Assembly: GCF_019746015.1 (NCBI RefSeq)
Contig: NZ_JAIESM010000035.1
Span: 1-64,000 of the forward strand
Origin: Sphingomonas sp.
Lineage (GTDB): Bacteria > Pseudomonadota > Alphaproteobacteria > Sphingomonadales > Sphingomonadaceae
DNA: 64,000 nucleotides
Direction: 5' to 3'
The position numbers and the translations under genes are program-made. Shown one piece after another: positions 28,789 through 38,295 of the stretch; position 1 is the first letter of the stretch, and every line of letters starts with the position of its first letter. The notes beneath the pieces were generated by a model, which was not told where the DNA came from, searched no databases, and saw only the letters and a program-made list of their open reading frames with translations.

Positions 28789-30680
28789 TGTGCGGCATCG
28801 CGGGGATTTTCCACCCCGACACTCCCAAGCCCGTTGATCCAGCTCGCGTTCGCGCGATGGCGGACGCGCAGGCGCATCGCGGGCCGGACGGATCAGGCGT
28901 GTGGACCGCGCCCGGCGTGGGTCTCAGCCATCGCCGGCTGTCGATCATCGATCTGGGCGGCGGCGCTCAGCCCATGGCCAGCGCCGATGGCAGCCTGCAC
29001 ATCGTCTTCAACGGCGAAATCTACAATTTTCTGGAACTGCGCGCCGAGCTTGAGGCGAAGGGCGCGCGCTTTGCCACCAACAGCGACACCGAGGTGCTGC
29101 TGCACGGCTGGCTGGCCTGGGGCAGGGCGCTGCTCGACCGGCTGAACGGCATGTTCGCCTTCGCGCTGCACGACGCGCGCACCCAGTCACTGCTGCTGGC
29201 GCGGGACCGGATGGGCGTGAAGCCGCTTCATTATGCCGCGCTCAGCGATGGCTCGATTGCCTTCGCGTCGGAACTGAAAGGGCTGCTCGCGCACCCGCTG
29301 TTGCGGCGCGTGCCCGATCTGCGCGCGGTCGAGGATTATCTGGCGTTCGGCTATGTGCCCGATGACGCGTGCCTCGTGGCCGGCGTGCAGAAGCTGCCCG
29401 CCGGGCATTTCATGCTGATCGAGCGTGGCAAGCCGGTGCCGCGCCCGGTGCAGTGGTGGGACCTGGATTTCAGCCGGCGCACCAGCGCGAAGGGCGATGC
29501 GCTGGAGGAAGAGCTGATCGCGCTGATGCGTGATGCGGTGCGCAGCCGGATGCTGGCCGATGTGCCGCTGGGCGCCTTCCTGTCCGGCGGCGTGGATAGT
29601 TCGGCGGTGGTCGCGCTGATGGCCGAGGCGTCGCGCAGCGCGGTCAAGACCTGCACGATCGGCTTCGACGCCGCCGACCATGACGAGCGCAGCCATGCCG
29701 CGCGGATCGCCGAGCGCTTTGCCACCGATCACCGGGAGCGGATGGTCGATGCCGATGATTTCGCGCTGATCGACACGCTGGCGGCAGCATTCGATGAACC
29801 CTTTGCCGATGCATCGGCGCTGGCGACCTATCAGGTCTGCGCGCTGGCCCGTGAGCAGGTGACCGTGGCGCTGTCGGGGGACGGCGCCGACGAGGCGTTT
29901 GCCGGCTATCGCCGCTATCGCTTTCAGGCGGCCGAGGAACGCGTGCGCGGCCTGCTGCCCGGCAGCCTGCGCGGCAGGCTGTTCGGCACGCTGGGCGCGG
30001 TCTACCCCAAGGCGGACTGGGCGCCCCGCCCGCTGCGCGCCAAGGCGACCCTTCTTGGCCTCGCACAGGATGGCGCGATGGCCTATGCCCGCGCGGTGGG
30101 GGTAACGCCCCCCGAAGCGCGCGACCGGTTGTTCAGTACAGAGGCGCGCCGCGCGCTGGGCGGCTATCGCGGCGAAGAGCGTTACGTGAACACTATGAAA
30201 AGCGCGCCCGCCCGCGAACCGCTGGACGCGGCGCAATATGCCGACTTCAAGCATTGGCTGCCCGGCGACATTATGACCAAGATCGACCGCACCAGCATGG
30301 CGGTAAGCCTGGAAGCACGCGAGCCGCTGCTCGATTATCGGCTGGTGGAATTCGCCGCGCGGCTGCCCGTTTCGGTGCGGATCAGGCAGGGGCAGGGCAA
30401 ATGGGTGATGAAGAAGGCGCTGGAGCGCTATCTGCCCAGTGACATTCTCTATCGCCCCAAAATGGGGTTCGTCACGCCGATCGGCCCCTGGTTTCGTGGA
30501 CCCCTCGCCGATCAGGCGGCGGCGCTCGCCCGCTCGACCGTGCTCGGCGGCACCGGCTGGTTCGACCCGACCGCGATCGAGCGCATCGCCGCCGACCACC
30601 GCGCCGGCCGCGCCGAGCATAGCCGCACGCTTTGGCAGCTGCTGATGCTCGAAAAAAGCATGAAGCGGCTATTTGAGTAG
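28788..30680 (+). CDS. XrtA/PEP-CTERM system amidotransferase (asparagine-synthase family)
   Basis: MCGIAGIFHP N-terminal nucleophile Cys, SGGVDSSAVVALM PP-loop. Confidence 0.92.
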   Translation: MCGIAGIFHPDTPKPVDPARVRAMADAQAHRGPDGSGVWTAPGVGLSHRRLSIIDLGGGAQPMASADGSLHIVFNGEIYNFLELRAELEAKGARFATNSDTEVLLHGWLAWGRALLDRLNGMFAFALHDARTQSLLLARDRMGVKPLHYAALSDGSIAFASELKGLLAHPLLRRVPDLRAVEDYLAFGYVPDDACLVAGVQKLPAGHFMLIERGKPVPRPVQWWDLDFSRRTSAKGDALEEELIALMRDAVRSRMLADVPLGAFLSGGVDSSAVVALMAEASRSAVKTCTIGFDAADHDERSHAARIAERFATDHRERMVDADDFALIDTLAAAFDEPFADASALATYQVCALAREQVTVALSGDGADEAFAGYRRYRFQAAEERVRGLLPGSLRGRLFGTLGAVYPKADWAPRPLRAKATLLGLAQDGAMAYARAVGVTPPEARDRLFSTEARRALGGYRGEERYVNTMKSAPAREPLDAAQYADFKHWLPGDIMTKIDRTSMAVSLEAREPLLDYRLVEFAARLPVSVRIRQGQGKWVMKKALERYLPSDILYRPKMGFVTPIGPWFRGPLADQAAALARSTVLGGTGWFDPTAIERIAADHRAGRAEHSRTLWQLLMLEKSMKRLFE

Positions 30681-31127
30681 CGGGTGGATGTTGAGCATCC
30701 CCATTGCGGCGTGAAGCGTGAGCGCGAACAGGCACAGGCTGGCCAGCACGAACACCGAGAAGCGCACCAGCACGCGGTTGAAGCCGATCTGAACGATGCT
30801 GTGCACCACGCGTAGCGCCACATAGGCCCAGGCCAGCTGCAGGTTGAAACCGCCGCCCATGCCGGCGAGCGCCAGCACGATGCAGATGGCATAGAACGCG
30901 GTCGGCTGTTCGTGCAGATGATTGTAATTATCCGCGACCCAGGAAGCCCTGGTCTCGCCCCCTGCGACGAGATCCGCGCGCAACGACGGCCCCGTCGATC
31001 CGACGATCTTGGTGCCGTCGATGCCGGCCCGCGCCATGGCGGGCAGGCGCGTTGCGTACATCCAGATCCAGACGATCAGCGTCCAGCCGACAAGCGCCAC
31101 CACCGGCGCCAGAATGGGACTGTGCAT
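30669..31127 (-). CDS. MAPEG family membrane protein
   Basis: 4-TM organisation with NYNHLHEQPTAFYAI and AYVALRVVHSIVQ. Confidence 0.8.
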   Translation of the reverse strand: MHSPILAPVVALVGWTLIVWIWMYATRLPAMARAGIDGTKIVGSTGPSLRADLVAGGETRASWVADNYNHLHEQPTAFYAICIVLALAGMGGGFNLQLAWAYVALRVVHSIVQIGFNRVLVRFSVFVLASLCLFALTLHAAMGMLNIHPLLK

Positions 31128-31204
31128 GTCTTTCCCCCGTTATCTGGGGGCAGCATGGCGGCGCCGCGCGGCGGATGCAACCAGCGCGGTGCCGCCCCGT
31201 GCGA

Positions 31205-32269
31205 TCAGGCGAAGATCGACGCCCAGCGCCGCTTGGGCCGGTCCTTCCATGCGCCGCGATGATAGGCGTCGCTCGCGAGGAGCGGCATCACGCTGCCGGC
31301 TTCTGCGAAGACCATCTGCTCGATCGCGGTCGACACCTTGCCCCAGCTCGCCGCTTCCTGCAGCGTGGAGGAGGAGCAGGCACCGTCGCGCACGTCCGCC
31401 ACGGTGATCTGCACCGCGTACTTGTGCACCGCAACATCCTCATGCCCCAGAATTTCGGCGCAGACGACCGTGTCCTGGATGAAGTTCTTCGGCACCCCGC
31501 CGCCGATCATCAGCAGGCCCGATTCGCCCGCCTTGATCTTGATGTCGGTCAGTTCGCGGAAATCGGCGACCGCGTCGATCATCAGATAGGGCTTGCTCTC
31601 CTTCATGCGGTCGACCTGATGCTTGACGAGGCCGAACCCGGCCGAGCTGTCGACGAAGGCCGGGCAGAAGATCGGCACGTCATGCTCATAGGCGAGCTTG
31701 ACGAGGCTGTTCTCTTTCTTGCCATGCTCGCTGAGGTAGCGGCCCATTTCGCGGATGAAGGCGCGGCTGGAGTAGGCGCGCGGTTCCAGTTCGTTGGCGA
31801 TCTTGTTGATGGTGAAGTCGCAGTCCTGCAGCTGCTCTTCATCGATGTAAGTGTCATAGATGCGGTCGATGTAGAGCGAGCGCAGCGTGTCGTCGTCGGG
31901 CACTTCCAGCGCCTGGTAATGCTTGTGGCCAAGCCCTTCGAAGAAATCCATGTCGACGATGGTCGCGCCCGTTGCCACCACCGCATCGACCATGTTCGAG
32001 CGCACCAGCTCGGCATAAAGGTCCATGCAGCCCCCGGCCGAAGTGGAGCCGGCGATGACCAGGAAGATGGTGCAATCGGGGTCGGCCAGCATCTGGTTGT
32101 AGATGCCGGTCGCGCGCGCCAGATCGCGGCTGGTGAAGCTCATCTTGCCCATCGCATCGACGATCGGCCGCGCGTCGAACTTGGTGATGTCGATATGCTC
32201 GACCGTGGTTGACAGCAGTTCGGCCTTGCGCGTGTCGTTGATGGCGGGGCGGGTGAGGGTGTCGGACAT
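31205..32269 (-). CDS. Deoxyhypusine-synthase family protein (bacterial; probable polyamine/homospermidine synthase-type)
   Basis: FLVIAGSTSAGGCMDLYAELV, LMIGGGVPKNFIQDT, LQEAASWGKV; start at MSDTLTRPAIND (ATG 32269). Confidence 0.82.
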   Translation of the reverse strand: MSDTLTRPAINDTRKAELLSTTVEHIDITKFDARPIVDAMGKMSFTSRDLARATGIYNQMLADPDCTIFLVIAGSTSAGGCMDLYAELVRSNMVDAVVATGATIVDMDFFEGLGHKHYQALEVPDDDTLRSLYIDRIYDTYIDEEQLQDCDFTINKIANELEPRAYSSRAFIREMGRYLSEHGKKENSLVKLAYEHDVPIFCPAFVDSSAGFGLVKHQVDRMKESKPYLMIDAVADFRELTDIKIKAGESGLLMIGGGVPKNFIQDTVVCAEILGHEDVAVHKYAVQITVADVRDGACSSSTLQEAASWGKVSTAIEQMVFAEAGSVMPLLASDAYHRGAWKDRPKRRWASIFA

Positions 32270-32342
32270 TGCAAACTCCAAATGCCCCCGCCGCCCGAAG
32301 GCGGCAGAGGTTATCTCCATAAAACCAAATGGCGAAGCGGCG

Positions 32343-33599
32343 TTACAGTTTGACGACGCTCGCTGGCACCGACCGCGCCGGTGCCACCGTGTCGGCATAG
32401 AGCGACGTCATCGGCTCGTCGCCGACGGCCACGGTTTCGGCAACGCCGAAGCCGTTGAAGCCGGTGCGCATCGCCGCACCATAGGCGCCGAGCATGCCGA
32501 TTTCGATATAGTCGCCCGCCTGCACATCCGCCGGCAGCAGGAACGGACCCGCCATGTGATCGAGATCGTCACAGGTCGGCCCATAGAAGCTGAACGGCAT
32601 GTCGCGCGCGTCCGACTCCGGCTCGCGCAGCAACGCGACCGGGAAGCGCCAGCCGATATGCGCGGCATCGAACAACGCGCCATAGGCACCGTCGTTGATG
32701 TAAAGCTCGCTGCCGCGACGCCGCTCAACCCGCACGATCAGCGAGCTGTATTCGGCGCACAGCGCCCGGCCCGGTTCCGCCCAGAGTTCGGCCGAATAGC
32801 TGACCGGCAGGCTTTCGAACGCGCGGTGGATCGTCTCGAAATAACGTTCCAGCGGCGGCGGCTCCATGCCCGGATAGCGCGACGGGAAGCCGCCGCCCAC
32901 ATCGACCACGTCGACGGTGACTGCCGCCTCGACAATAGCCTGGCGCACGCGTTCCATCGCATTGGCATAGGCTTCGGGCGTCATTGCCTGGCTGCCGACA
33001 TGGAAGCAGATGCCGAGCGCATCGGCCGCCTGGCGCGCAGCGAACAGCAATTCCCGGGCCTCGCCCGGCGCAACGCCGAACTTGGAGGCAAGGCTGAGCT
33101 TCGAATGCTCCGACGACACGCGCAGCCGGACACACAGCGTCAGGTCCGCCGCGTTGCCGGTGGCGCGCATGATCTTCGCCAGCTCTTCCATGCTGTCGAG
33201 CGAGAATACGCGGACGCCATGCTCGTGATAGGCTTCGGCAATCGCCTCCTCGGCCTTTACCGGGTGCATGAAGCACAGCGTCGCCTGGGGCAGGGTGTGC
33301 GCCACCAGCCGCACTTCGCCGATCGAGGCGACGTCGTAATGGGTGATGCCGCTGTCCCACAAAATGCGGAGCAGATCGGGCGACGGGTTGGCCTTTACGG
33401 CATACATCGACCGGCCCGGAAACTTCTCAACGAAGTAACGGGCGGCACGCGCCGCCGCATGCGGGCGGACCAGTGTGACCGGCTGAACCGGCTGCGATGC
33501 AATTGCGATTCCGGCAGCGGAATCGAACGGGGCGACAGCTAGCCCCAGCGCGCTATGATGCTTGTGCAACTCAAGGGACCTCCAATTGCCTTGCGGCAT
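32343..33599 (-). CDS. Fold-type III ornithine/lysine decarboxylase-like protein
   Basis: MYAVKANPSPDLLRIL, FHVGSQA, VDVGGGFPSRYPG, FYGPTCDDLDHM. Alternative TTG start at 33569 preceded by GGAGG. Confidence 0.88.
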   Translation of the reverse strand: MPQGNWRSLELHKHHSALGLAVAPFDSAAGIAIASQPVQPVTLVRPHAAARAARYFVEKFPGRSMYAVKANPSPDLLRILWDSGITHYDVASIGEVRLVAHTLPQATLCFMHPVKAEEAIAEAYHEHGVRVFSLDSMEELAKIMRATGNAADLTLCVRLRVSSEHSKLSLASKFGVAPGEARELLFAARQAADALGICFHVGSQAMTPEAYANAMERVRQAIVEAAVTVDVVDVGGGFPSRYPGMEPPPLERYFETIHRAFESLPVSYSAELWAEPGRALCAEYSSLIVRVERRRGSELYINDGAYGALFDAAHIGWRFPVALLREPESDARDMPFSFYGPTCDDLDHMAGPFLLPADVQAGDYIEIGMLGAYGAAMRTGFNGFGVAETVAVGDEPMTSLYADTVAPARSVPASVVKL

Positions 33600-33711
33600 A
33601 GTTCAACGAAAAGCTGCCTTGCGGTTGGAAGTCCCATGGGGCAGCGGACGAGCGAAATAGGGGGGTAGTGCCTGTGTGTAAACACCCAATTTCCGGCACG
33701 GAGAAAAATTT

Positions 33712-34674
33712 ATGACATTTCAGCGACAGCCGACCCGCGCCGGCGTGCGCGATGCCGCGGCAAAGGTGGCCGCCATGGTGCCGCCGACGCCGCTTTTCAC
33801 CCACCGGATCAATGGGGTGGAGGTGGCGTTCAAGGCCGAATCGCTGCAGCCGATGGGGGCGTTCAAGCTACGCGGGGCGTGGCACCGGCTGACCGCGATC
33901 GACGTTGAAGCGCGGCCGCGCGGCGTGGTTGCCTTTTCATCGGGCAATCATGCGCAGGGTGTGGCCTGGGCCGCGAAACGGCTGGGAATGCCGGCGGTGA
34001 TCGTGATGCCGACCGACGCGCCTGCCGTGAAGCGCGAATCGACCCTGGCGCTGGGTGCCGAGATCGTGAGCTATGACCGGCAGACCGAAAGCCGCGAGAA
34101 GATCGCGGCCGCGCTCGCCGCAGCGCGGGGCGCGGTGCTGGTGCCGAGCTTCGACGATCCCTGGATCATCGAGGGGCAGGGAAGTGCCGGGATCGAGGCG
34201 GCACAGCAGATGGCAGCACTCGGGCTCGATGCGCCGAGCCATGTCGTGAGCCCATGCGGTGGCGGCGGGCTGGCGGCGGGCCTGGCGCTGGCACTGCCCG
34301 AGGCGCAGGTGACGGTGGTCGAACCGGAAGGGTGGGACGATATGCGCCGCTCGCTGGAGGCGGGGTGGATCGAGCCGGTGGGCGACAATCCGCCACCCAC
34401 CGCCTGTGATTCGCTGCAGACGTTGCGTGTCTCGCCGTTGACGTTCGAGGTACTGGCGCGGCGCGGCGCGACCGGGATCGCGGTGAGCGAGGCGGAAATT
34501 GCCGCCGCGCAGCGCTGGGCGGCGGGCAGGCTGCGGCTGGTGGTGGAGCCCGGCGGCGCGGTGGCGCTGGCCGCGCTGCTGGCCGGCAAGCTGGCGCCGG
34601 CGCCGGGGATGCTGGTGCTGCTGTCAGGCGGCAATGTCGATCTGGCGGGCTATGCCGCCGCACTGGCGGGCTGA
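33712..34674 (+). CDS. PLP-dependent threonine/serine dehydratase
   Basis: ESLQPMGAFKLRGAW, FSSGNHAQGVAWAAK, SPCGGGGLAAG. Confidence 0.9.
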   Translation: MTFQRQPTRAGVRDAAAKVAAMVPPTPLFTHRINGVEVAFKAESLQPMGAFKLRGAWHRLTAIDVEARPRGVVAFSSGNHAQGVAWAAKRLGMPAVIVMPTDAPAVKRESTLALGAEIVSYDRQTESREKIAAALAAARGAVLVPSFDDPWIIEGQGSAGIEAAQQMAALGLDAPSHVVSPCGGGGLAAGLALALPEAQVTVVEPEGWDDMRRSLEAGWIEPVGDNPPPTACDSLQTLRVSPLTFEVLARRGATGIAVSEAEIAAAQRWAAGRLRLVVEPGGAVALAALLAGKLAPAPGMLVLLSGGNVDLAGYAAALAG

Positions 34675-34677
34675 GCC

Positions 34678-34857
34678 ATGGTGCCACTGTCGCCGCTGGC
34701 CCAGACACTGATGTCGATCGTCATGCTCGCCGCCTTGCTCTGCCTGGCCGGCGGCGCGTGGCGGCTGTGGCATGGTGGCGACCGGCGCAAGGGCGCGTTG
34801 CTGATCATCCTGGCGCTGGTGATGGTCGGCAACGTGCTTATGTGGAGCGTCTCGTAG
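34678..34857 (+). CDS. 59-aa putative two-TM membrane protein
   Basis: ATG directly after the dehydratase stop: MVPLSPLAQTLMSIVMLAALLCLAGGAWRLWHGGDRRKGALLIILALVMVGNVLMWSVS; below the ORF-track length cutoff. Confidence 0.55.
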   Translation: MVPLSPLAQTLMSIVMLAALLCLAGGAWRLWHGGDRRKGALLIILALVMVGNVLMWSVS

Positions 34858-34908
34858 ACACGAGGGACATGTTTTCCAACATGTCCGCCGCCACCCCGTG
34901 ATCGGGCG

Positions 34909-35565
34909 TCACTTGATCGGGCAGGCCGGGTCCAGCCGGAAGTCGAGATAGCGGTCCACGCTCGCCATCAGGTCGCCCATTTCGTCCTGGAAGAAGTGGT
35001 TGGCGCGCGGAATCACGTCGTGATGCACGGTGATGTGCTTTTGCGTGCGCAGCTTTTCGACCAGCTTCTGCACCGCTGTCGGCGTGACCACTTCATCGGC
35101 ATCGCCCTGAATGATGATGCCGGACGAGGGGCAGGGGGCAAGGAAGGTGAAGTCATACATGTTCGCCGGCGGCGCGACCGAGATGAACCCCCGGATTTCC
35201 GGCCGGCGCATCAGCAGCTGCATGCCGATCCAAGCGCCGAAGCTGACCCCTGCGATCCAGGTGGTGGACGCCTCCGGGTGGATGCTCTGCACCCAGTCGA
35301 GCGCGCTCGCCGCGTCGGACAGTTCGCCAATGCCGTTGTCGAACGTGCCCTGGCTCTTGCCGACCCCGCGAAAGTTGAAGCGCAGCGTGGCAAAGCCGCG
35401 CCGCTGGAACGTCTTGTACAGTTCCTGCACGATGCGGTTGTTCATCGTGCCGCCCGAGGCGGGATGCGGGTGCAGGATCATGGCGACCGGCGCGCGCGGG
35501 CGCGGCGGCGGAGCAAAACGGCCTTCAAGTCGGCCATCGGGGCCGGGAAAAATGACTTCGGGCAT
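34909..35565 (-). CDS. Alpha/beta hydrolase family protein
   Basis: ILHPHPASGGTMNNRIVQEL, LRFNFRGVGKSQG, GVSFGAWIGMQL. Confidence 0.85.
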   Translation of the reverse strand: MPEVIFPGPDGRLEGRFAPPPRPRAPVAMILHPHPASGGTMNNRIVQELYKTFQRRGFATLRFNFRGVGKSQGTFDNGIGELSDAASALDWVQSIHPEASTTWIAGVSFGAWIGMQLLMRRPEIRGFISVAPPANMYDFTFLAPCPSSGIIIQGDADEVVTPTAVQKLVEKLRTQKHITVHHDVIPRANHFFQDEMGDLMASVDRYLDFRLDPACPIK

Positions 35566-35657
35566 AGCAACCTATCGAATGACGGGAACGCTGGTGGCGC
35601 GTTGGACAGGCAACGCTATATAGGCCACGCGGCACGACTGGCAAATTTTTGGGAAGA

Positions 35658-36701
35658 ATGACCCGTATCTATCTGGATTATGCCGCAACCACGCCGATGC
35701 GGCCGGAGGCGATTGACGCCATGGCGGCAGGCATGGCGCGCTGGGCCAACCCCTCTTCCCCCCATGCCGAGGGTCGCGCGGCGCGGGCAGCGCTGGAGGA
35801 GGCACGCGCGCGGATCAAGGCCGCGCTGGGCTGGACCGGCGAGCTGATCTTCACCAGCGGCGCGAGCGAGGCGCTGTGGATCGCGCTCAACCGGGCGAAG
35901 GTCGAGCGGCGAGTCGTGAGCGCCGTGGAGCATGACGCGGTTTTTCGCGCGGCTGCGGGGGCCGAGGTGGTGCCGATTGCCGGCGGCGCGGTGGACGGGG
36001 AGGCGCTGGCATCGCTGCTGTCCGGCCCGGGCCGCGCGGTAGTCGCCGTGCAGCACGTCAATTCGGAGACGGGGACGATCCAGCCGGTCAGCGCGCTGGC
36101 CGCGCAGGTGCGCGCGGCAGGCGGCATAGTGGTGAGCGACTGTGCGCAGTCCGCCGGCAAGCTGGCGCTGCCCGATGCCGATCTGCTGGTGGTCTCCGCG
36201 CACAAGCTGGGTGGGCCGCCGGGGATCGGCGCGCTGCTGGTGCGCGATTTCGGCCTGCTCGAGCCGGTGGGCGGGCATGAGTTCGGCTATCGGATGGGCA
36301 CGGAGAATCTGCCGGCAATTCTGGGCTTCGCGGCCGCAGCGGAACATGCCGGGCCGGAACGGTGGCCGGTTTCTGCCGACGCGCTCGCCGGCTTCCGGGC
36401 CGCGCTGGGTGAGGCGGGAACGCTGATCGCCCCCGCCGGGCAGGCGGCCCACATTCTGGCCATCGCCATGCCCGGCAAATCGGCCGCCGCGCAGCTGATC
36501 CGCTTCGACGCGATGGGCTTTGCGGTGTCGGCGGGCAGCGCCTGTTCGTCGGGCACGCTCAAGCGCAGCCGCGCGCTTGAAGCATTTGGCATCGACGAGG
36601 ATAGCGCTGCTCGCACCATCCGCGTGAGCTTCGGCTGGAACACGACACCCGCCGAGATCGCCGCTTTCCGCGACGCCTGGCTGACGGTGGCGGGCGCATG
36701 A
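35658..36701 (+). CDS. Cysteine desulfurase family protein (first of tandem pair)
   Basis: IYLDYAATTPMRPEAIDAM, PLP Lys SAHKLGGPPGIGAL, catalytic loop SAGSACSSG. Confidence 0.9.
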   Translation: MTRIYLDYAATTPMRPEAIDAMAAGMARWANPSSPHAEGRAARAALEEARARIKAALGWTGELIFTSGASEALWIALNRAKVERRVVSAVEHDAVFRAAAGAEVVPIAGGAVDGEALASLLSGPGRAVVAVQHVNSETGTIQPVSALAAQVRAAGGIVVSDCAQSAGKLALPDADLLVVSAHKLGGPPGIGALLVRDFGLLEPVGGHEFGYRMGTENLPAILGFAAAAEHAGPERWPVSADALAGFRAALGEAGTLIAPAGQAAHILAIAMPGKSAAAQLIRFDAMGFAVSAGSACSSGTLKRSRALEAFGIDEDSAARTIRVSFGWNTTPAEIAAFRDAWLTVAGA

Positions 36702-37774
36702 TCTATCTTGACTATCAGGCGACCACCCCGCTTGCGCCCGAGGCGCTCGACGCGATGCTGCCCTGGCTGCGCGATCACCCCGCCAACCCCCATTCGGCGC
36801 ATGCCCCCGGCCGCGCCGCCAAGGCGGCGGTCGAAGTCGCACGCGCCCAGCTTCTGAAGCTGCTCCCCGGCGGCGGCACGCTGGCCTTCACCAGCGGCGC
36901 GACCGAGGCGCTGAACTGGGCAATCAAGGGCAGCACCGGCCCGATCGTGACGATTGCCACCGAACATGCCGCCGTGCTCGATAGCGTGGCGGCAGAGGCG
37001 GCGCGGGGGCGGGCGGTGACGGTGCTGCCCGTCGGCGCGGACGGCCTGGTCGATCTGGCGGCGGCGCGCGCGGCCATCGTGCCGGGCACCGGGCTGGTCG
37101 CGGCGATGCTGGTCAACAACGAAATCGGCGTCATCCAGCCGATTGCCGCGCTTGCCGATCTCGCCCATGCCGCCGGCGCGCGGATGCTGGTCGATGCGGT
37201 GCAGGGCTATGGCCGGGTCGCCATCCCTGAAGGGGCCGACATGGTCGCACTCTCCGCGCACAAGATTCACGGGCCAAAGGGAGTGGGGGCCTTGTGGTTC
37301 CGGGGCGATCCGCCCGCGCCGCTGATGAACGGCGGCGCGCAGGAGCCGGGGCGTTCGGGCACGCTGTCTCCCGCACTGTGCGCCGGCTTTGGCGCGGCGG
37401 CACGGCTGATGGCGGAACGCGGCGCGGCCGATGCGGCGCATGTCGAGCGGCTGTTCGCGCTCGCCCGCGCGCGGCTGGGCGCGGAATGGGCGCTGAACGG
37501 CGCGGCCGGCGCGCGCTATCACGGCAATCTAAACCTGCGGCGTGACGGGCTGGACGTTGCCCGGTTGATGAGCGACCTGCGCGACATTGCCTTTTCCGCC
37601 GGTTCCGCCTGTGCCAGCGGCTCGGGCCGGCCCAGCCATGTGTTGCGCGCGCTGGGCTTGAGCGATGCGCAGGCAAAGGCCAGTATCCGCCTGGGCTTTG
37701 GCCGCTACACGCGCGAGGAGGAGTTGATGGAAGCGCTTGACCGCATCGCCGCCGCCGCCGGGGCGCAGGCATGA
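36698..37774 (+). CDS. Cysteine desulfurase family protein (second of tandem pair)
   Basis: IYLDYQATTPLAPEALDAM, SAHKIHGPKGVGAL, SAGSACASGSGRPSHVL. Confidence 0.92.
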   Translation: MIYLDYQATTPLAPEALDAMLPWLRDHPANPHSAHAPGRAAKAAVEVARAQLLKLLPGGGTLAFTSGATEALNWAIKGSTGPIVTIATEHAAVLDSVAAEAARGRAVTVLPVGADGLVDLAAARAAIVPGTGLVAAMLVNNEIGVIQPIAALADLAHAAGARMLVDAVQGYGRVAIPEGADMVALSAHKIHGPKGVGALWFRGDPPAPLMNGGAQEPGRSGTLSPALCAGFGAAARLMAERGAADAAHVERLFALARARLGAEWALNGAAGARYHGNLNLRRDGLDVARLMSDLRDIAFSAGSACASGSGRPSHVLRALGLSDAQAKASIRLGFGRYTREEELMEALDRIAAAAGAQA

Positions 37775-38106
37775 CGATCACGGTCAATTTCGTGGGCGCC
37801 GACGGCACGCGCCGCACGGCACAGGCGCAGGAGGGCGACCGGCTGCTCGACGTGGCGCAGGCACTGGGCGAACCGCTGGAGGGCACGTGTGAGGGGCAGA
37901 TGGCCTGTTCCACCTGCCATGTCATTGTGGACGCGGCCGATTTTGTCCGCCTGCCGCCGGCGCGCGAGGAGGAGGAGGACATGCTCGACCTTGCGCTGGG
38001 GGCCACGCGCACCAGCCGGCTTGCCTGCCAGATCTGGCTGACGGCAGCACTTGACGGGCTGACCGTGCGCATCCCGCGCGAGGCGCGCAACATGCAGGGG
38101 CGCTGA
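37771..38106 (+). CDS. [2Fe-2S] ferredoxin (adrenodoxin-type)
   Basis: CEGQMACSTCHV...RLACQ cysteine spacing. Confidence 0.92.
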   Translation: MTITVNFVGADGTRRTAQAQEGDRLLDVAQALGEPLEGTCEGQMACSTCHVIVDAADFVRLPPAREEEEDMLDLALGATRTSRLACQIWLTAALDGLTVRIPREARNMQGR

Positions 38107-38157
38107 GGGTCGCGGCTCGCCCGGTAACTTGATCGCAAGACAAAGCTGGCCCATATG

Positions 38158-38260
38158 GGCGCCGGGAGTCGGGCGGACGGTGCCGTCGCCAACCTGGTCA
38201 GGTCCGGAAGGAAGCAGCCACAACGATTTCAGCAACGGGTCGTTCCGGCTCCCACCTTTT
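38158..38260 (+). ncRNA. ffs: Small bacterial signal recognition particle RNA
   Basis: Core CCTGGTCAGGTCCGGAAGGAAGCAGCCA; complementary ends CCGGGAG...CTCCC followed by CTTTT. Confidence 0.92.
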
Positions 38261-38295
38261 CCCCATGCTTGCGGTTTGGCCCGGCGGCGCCATAG

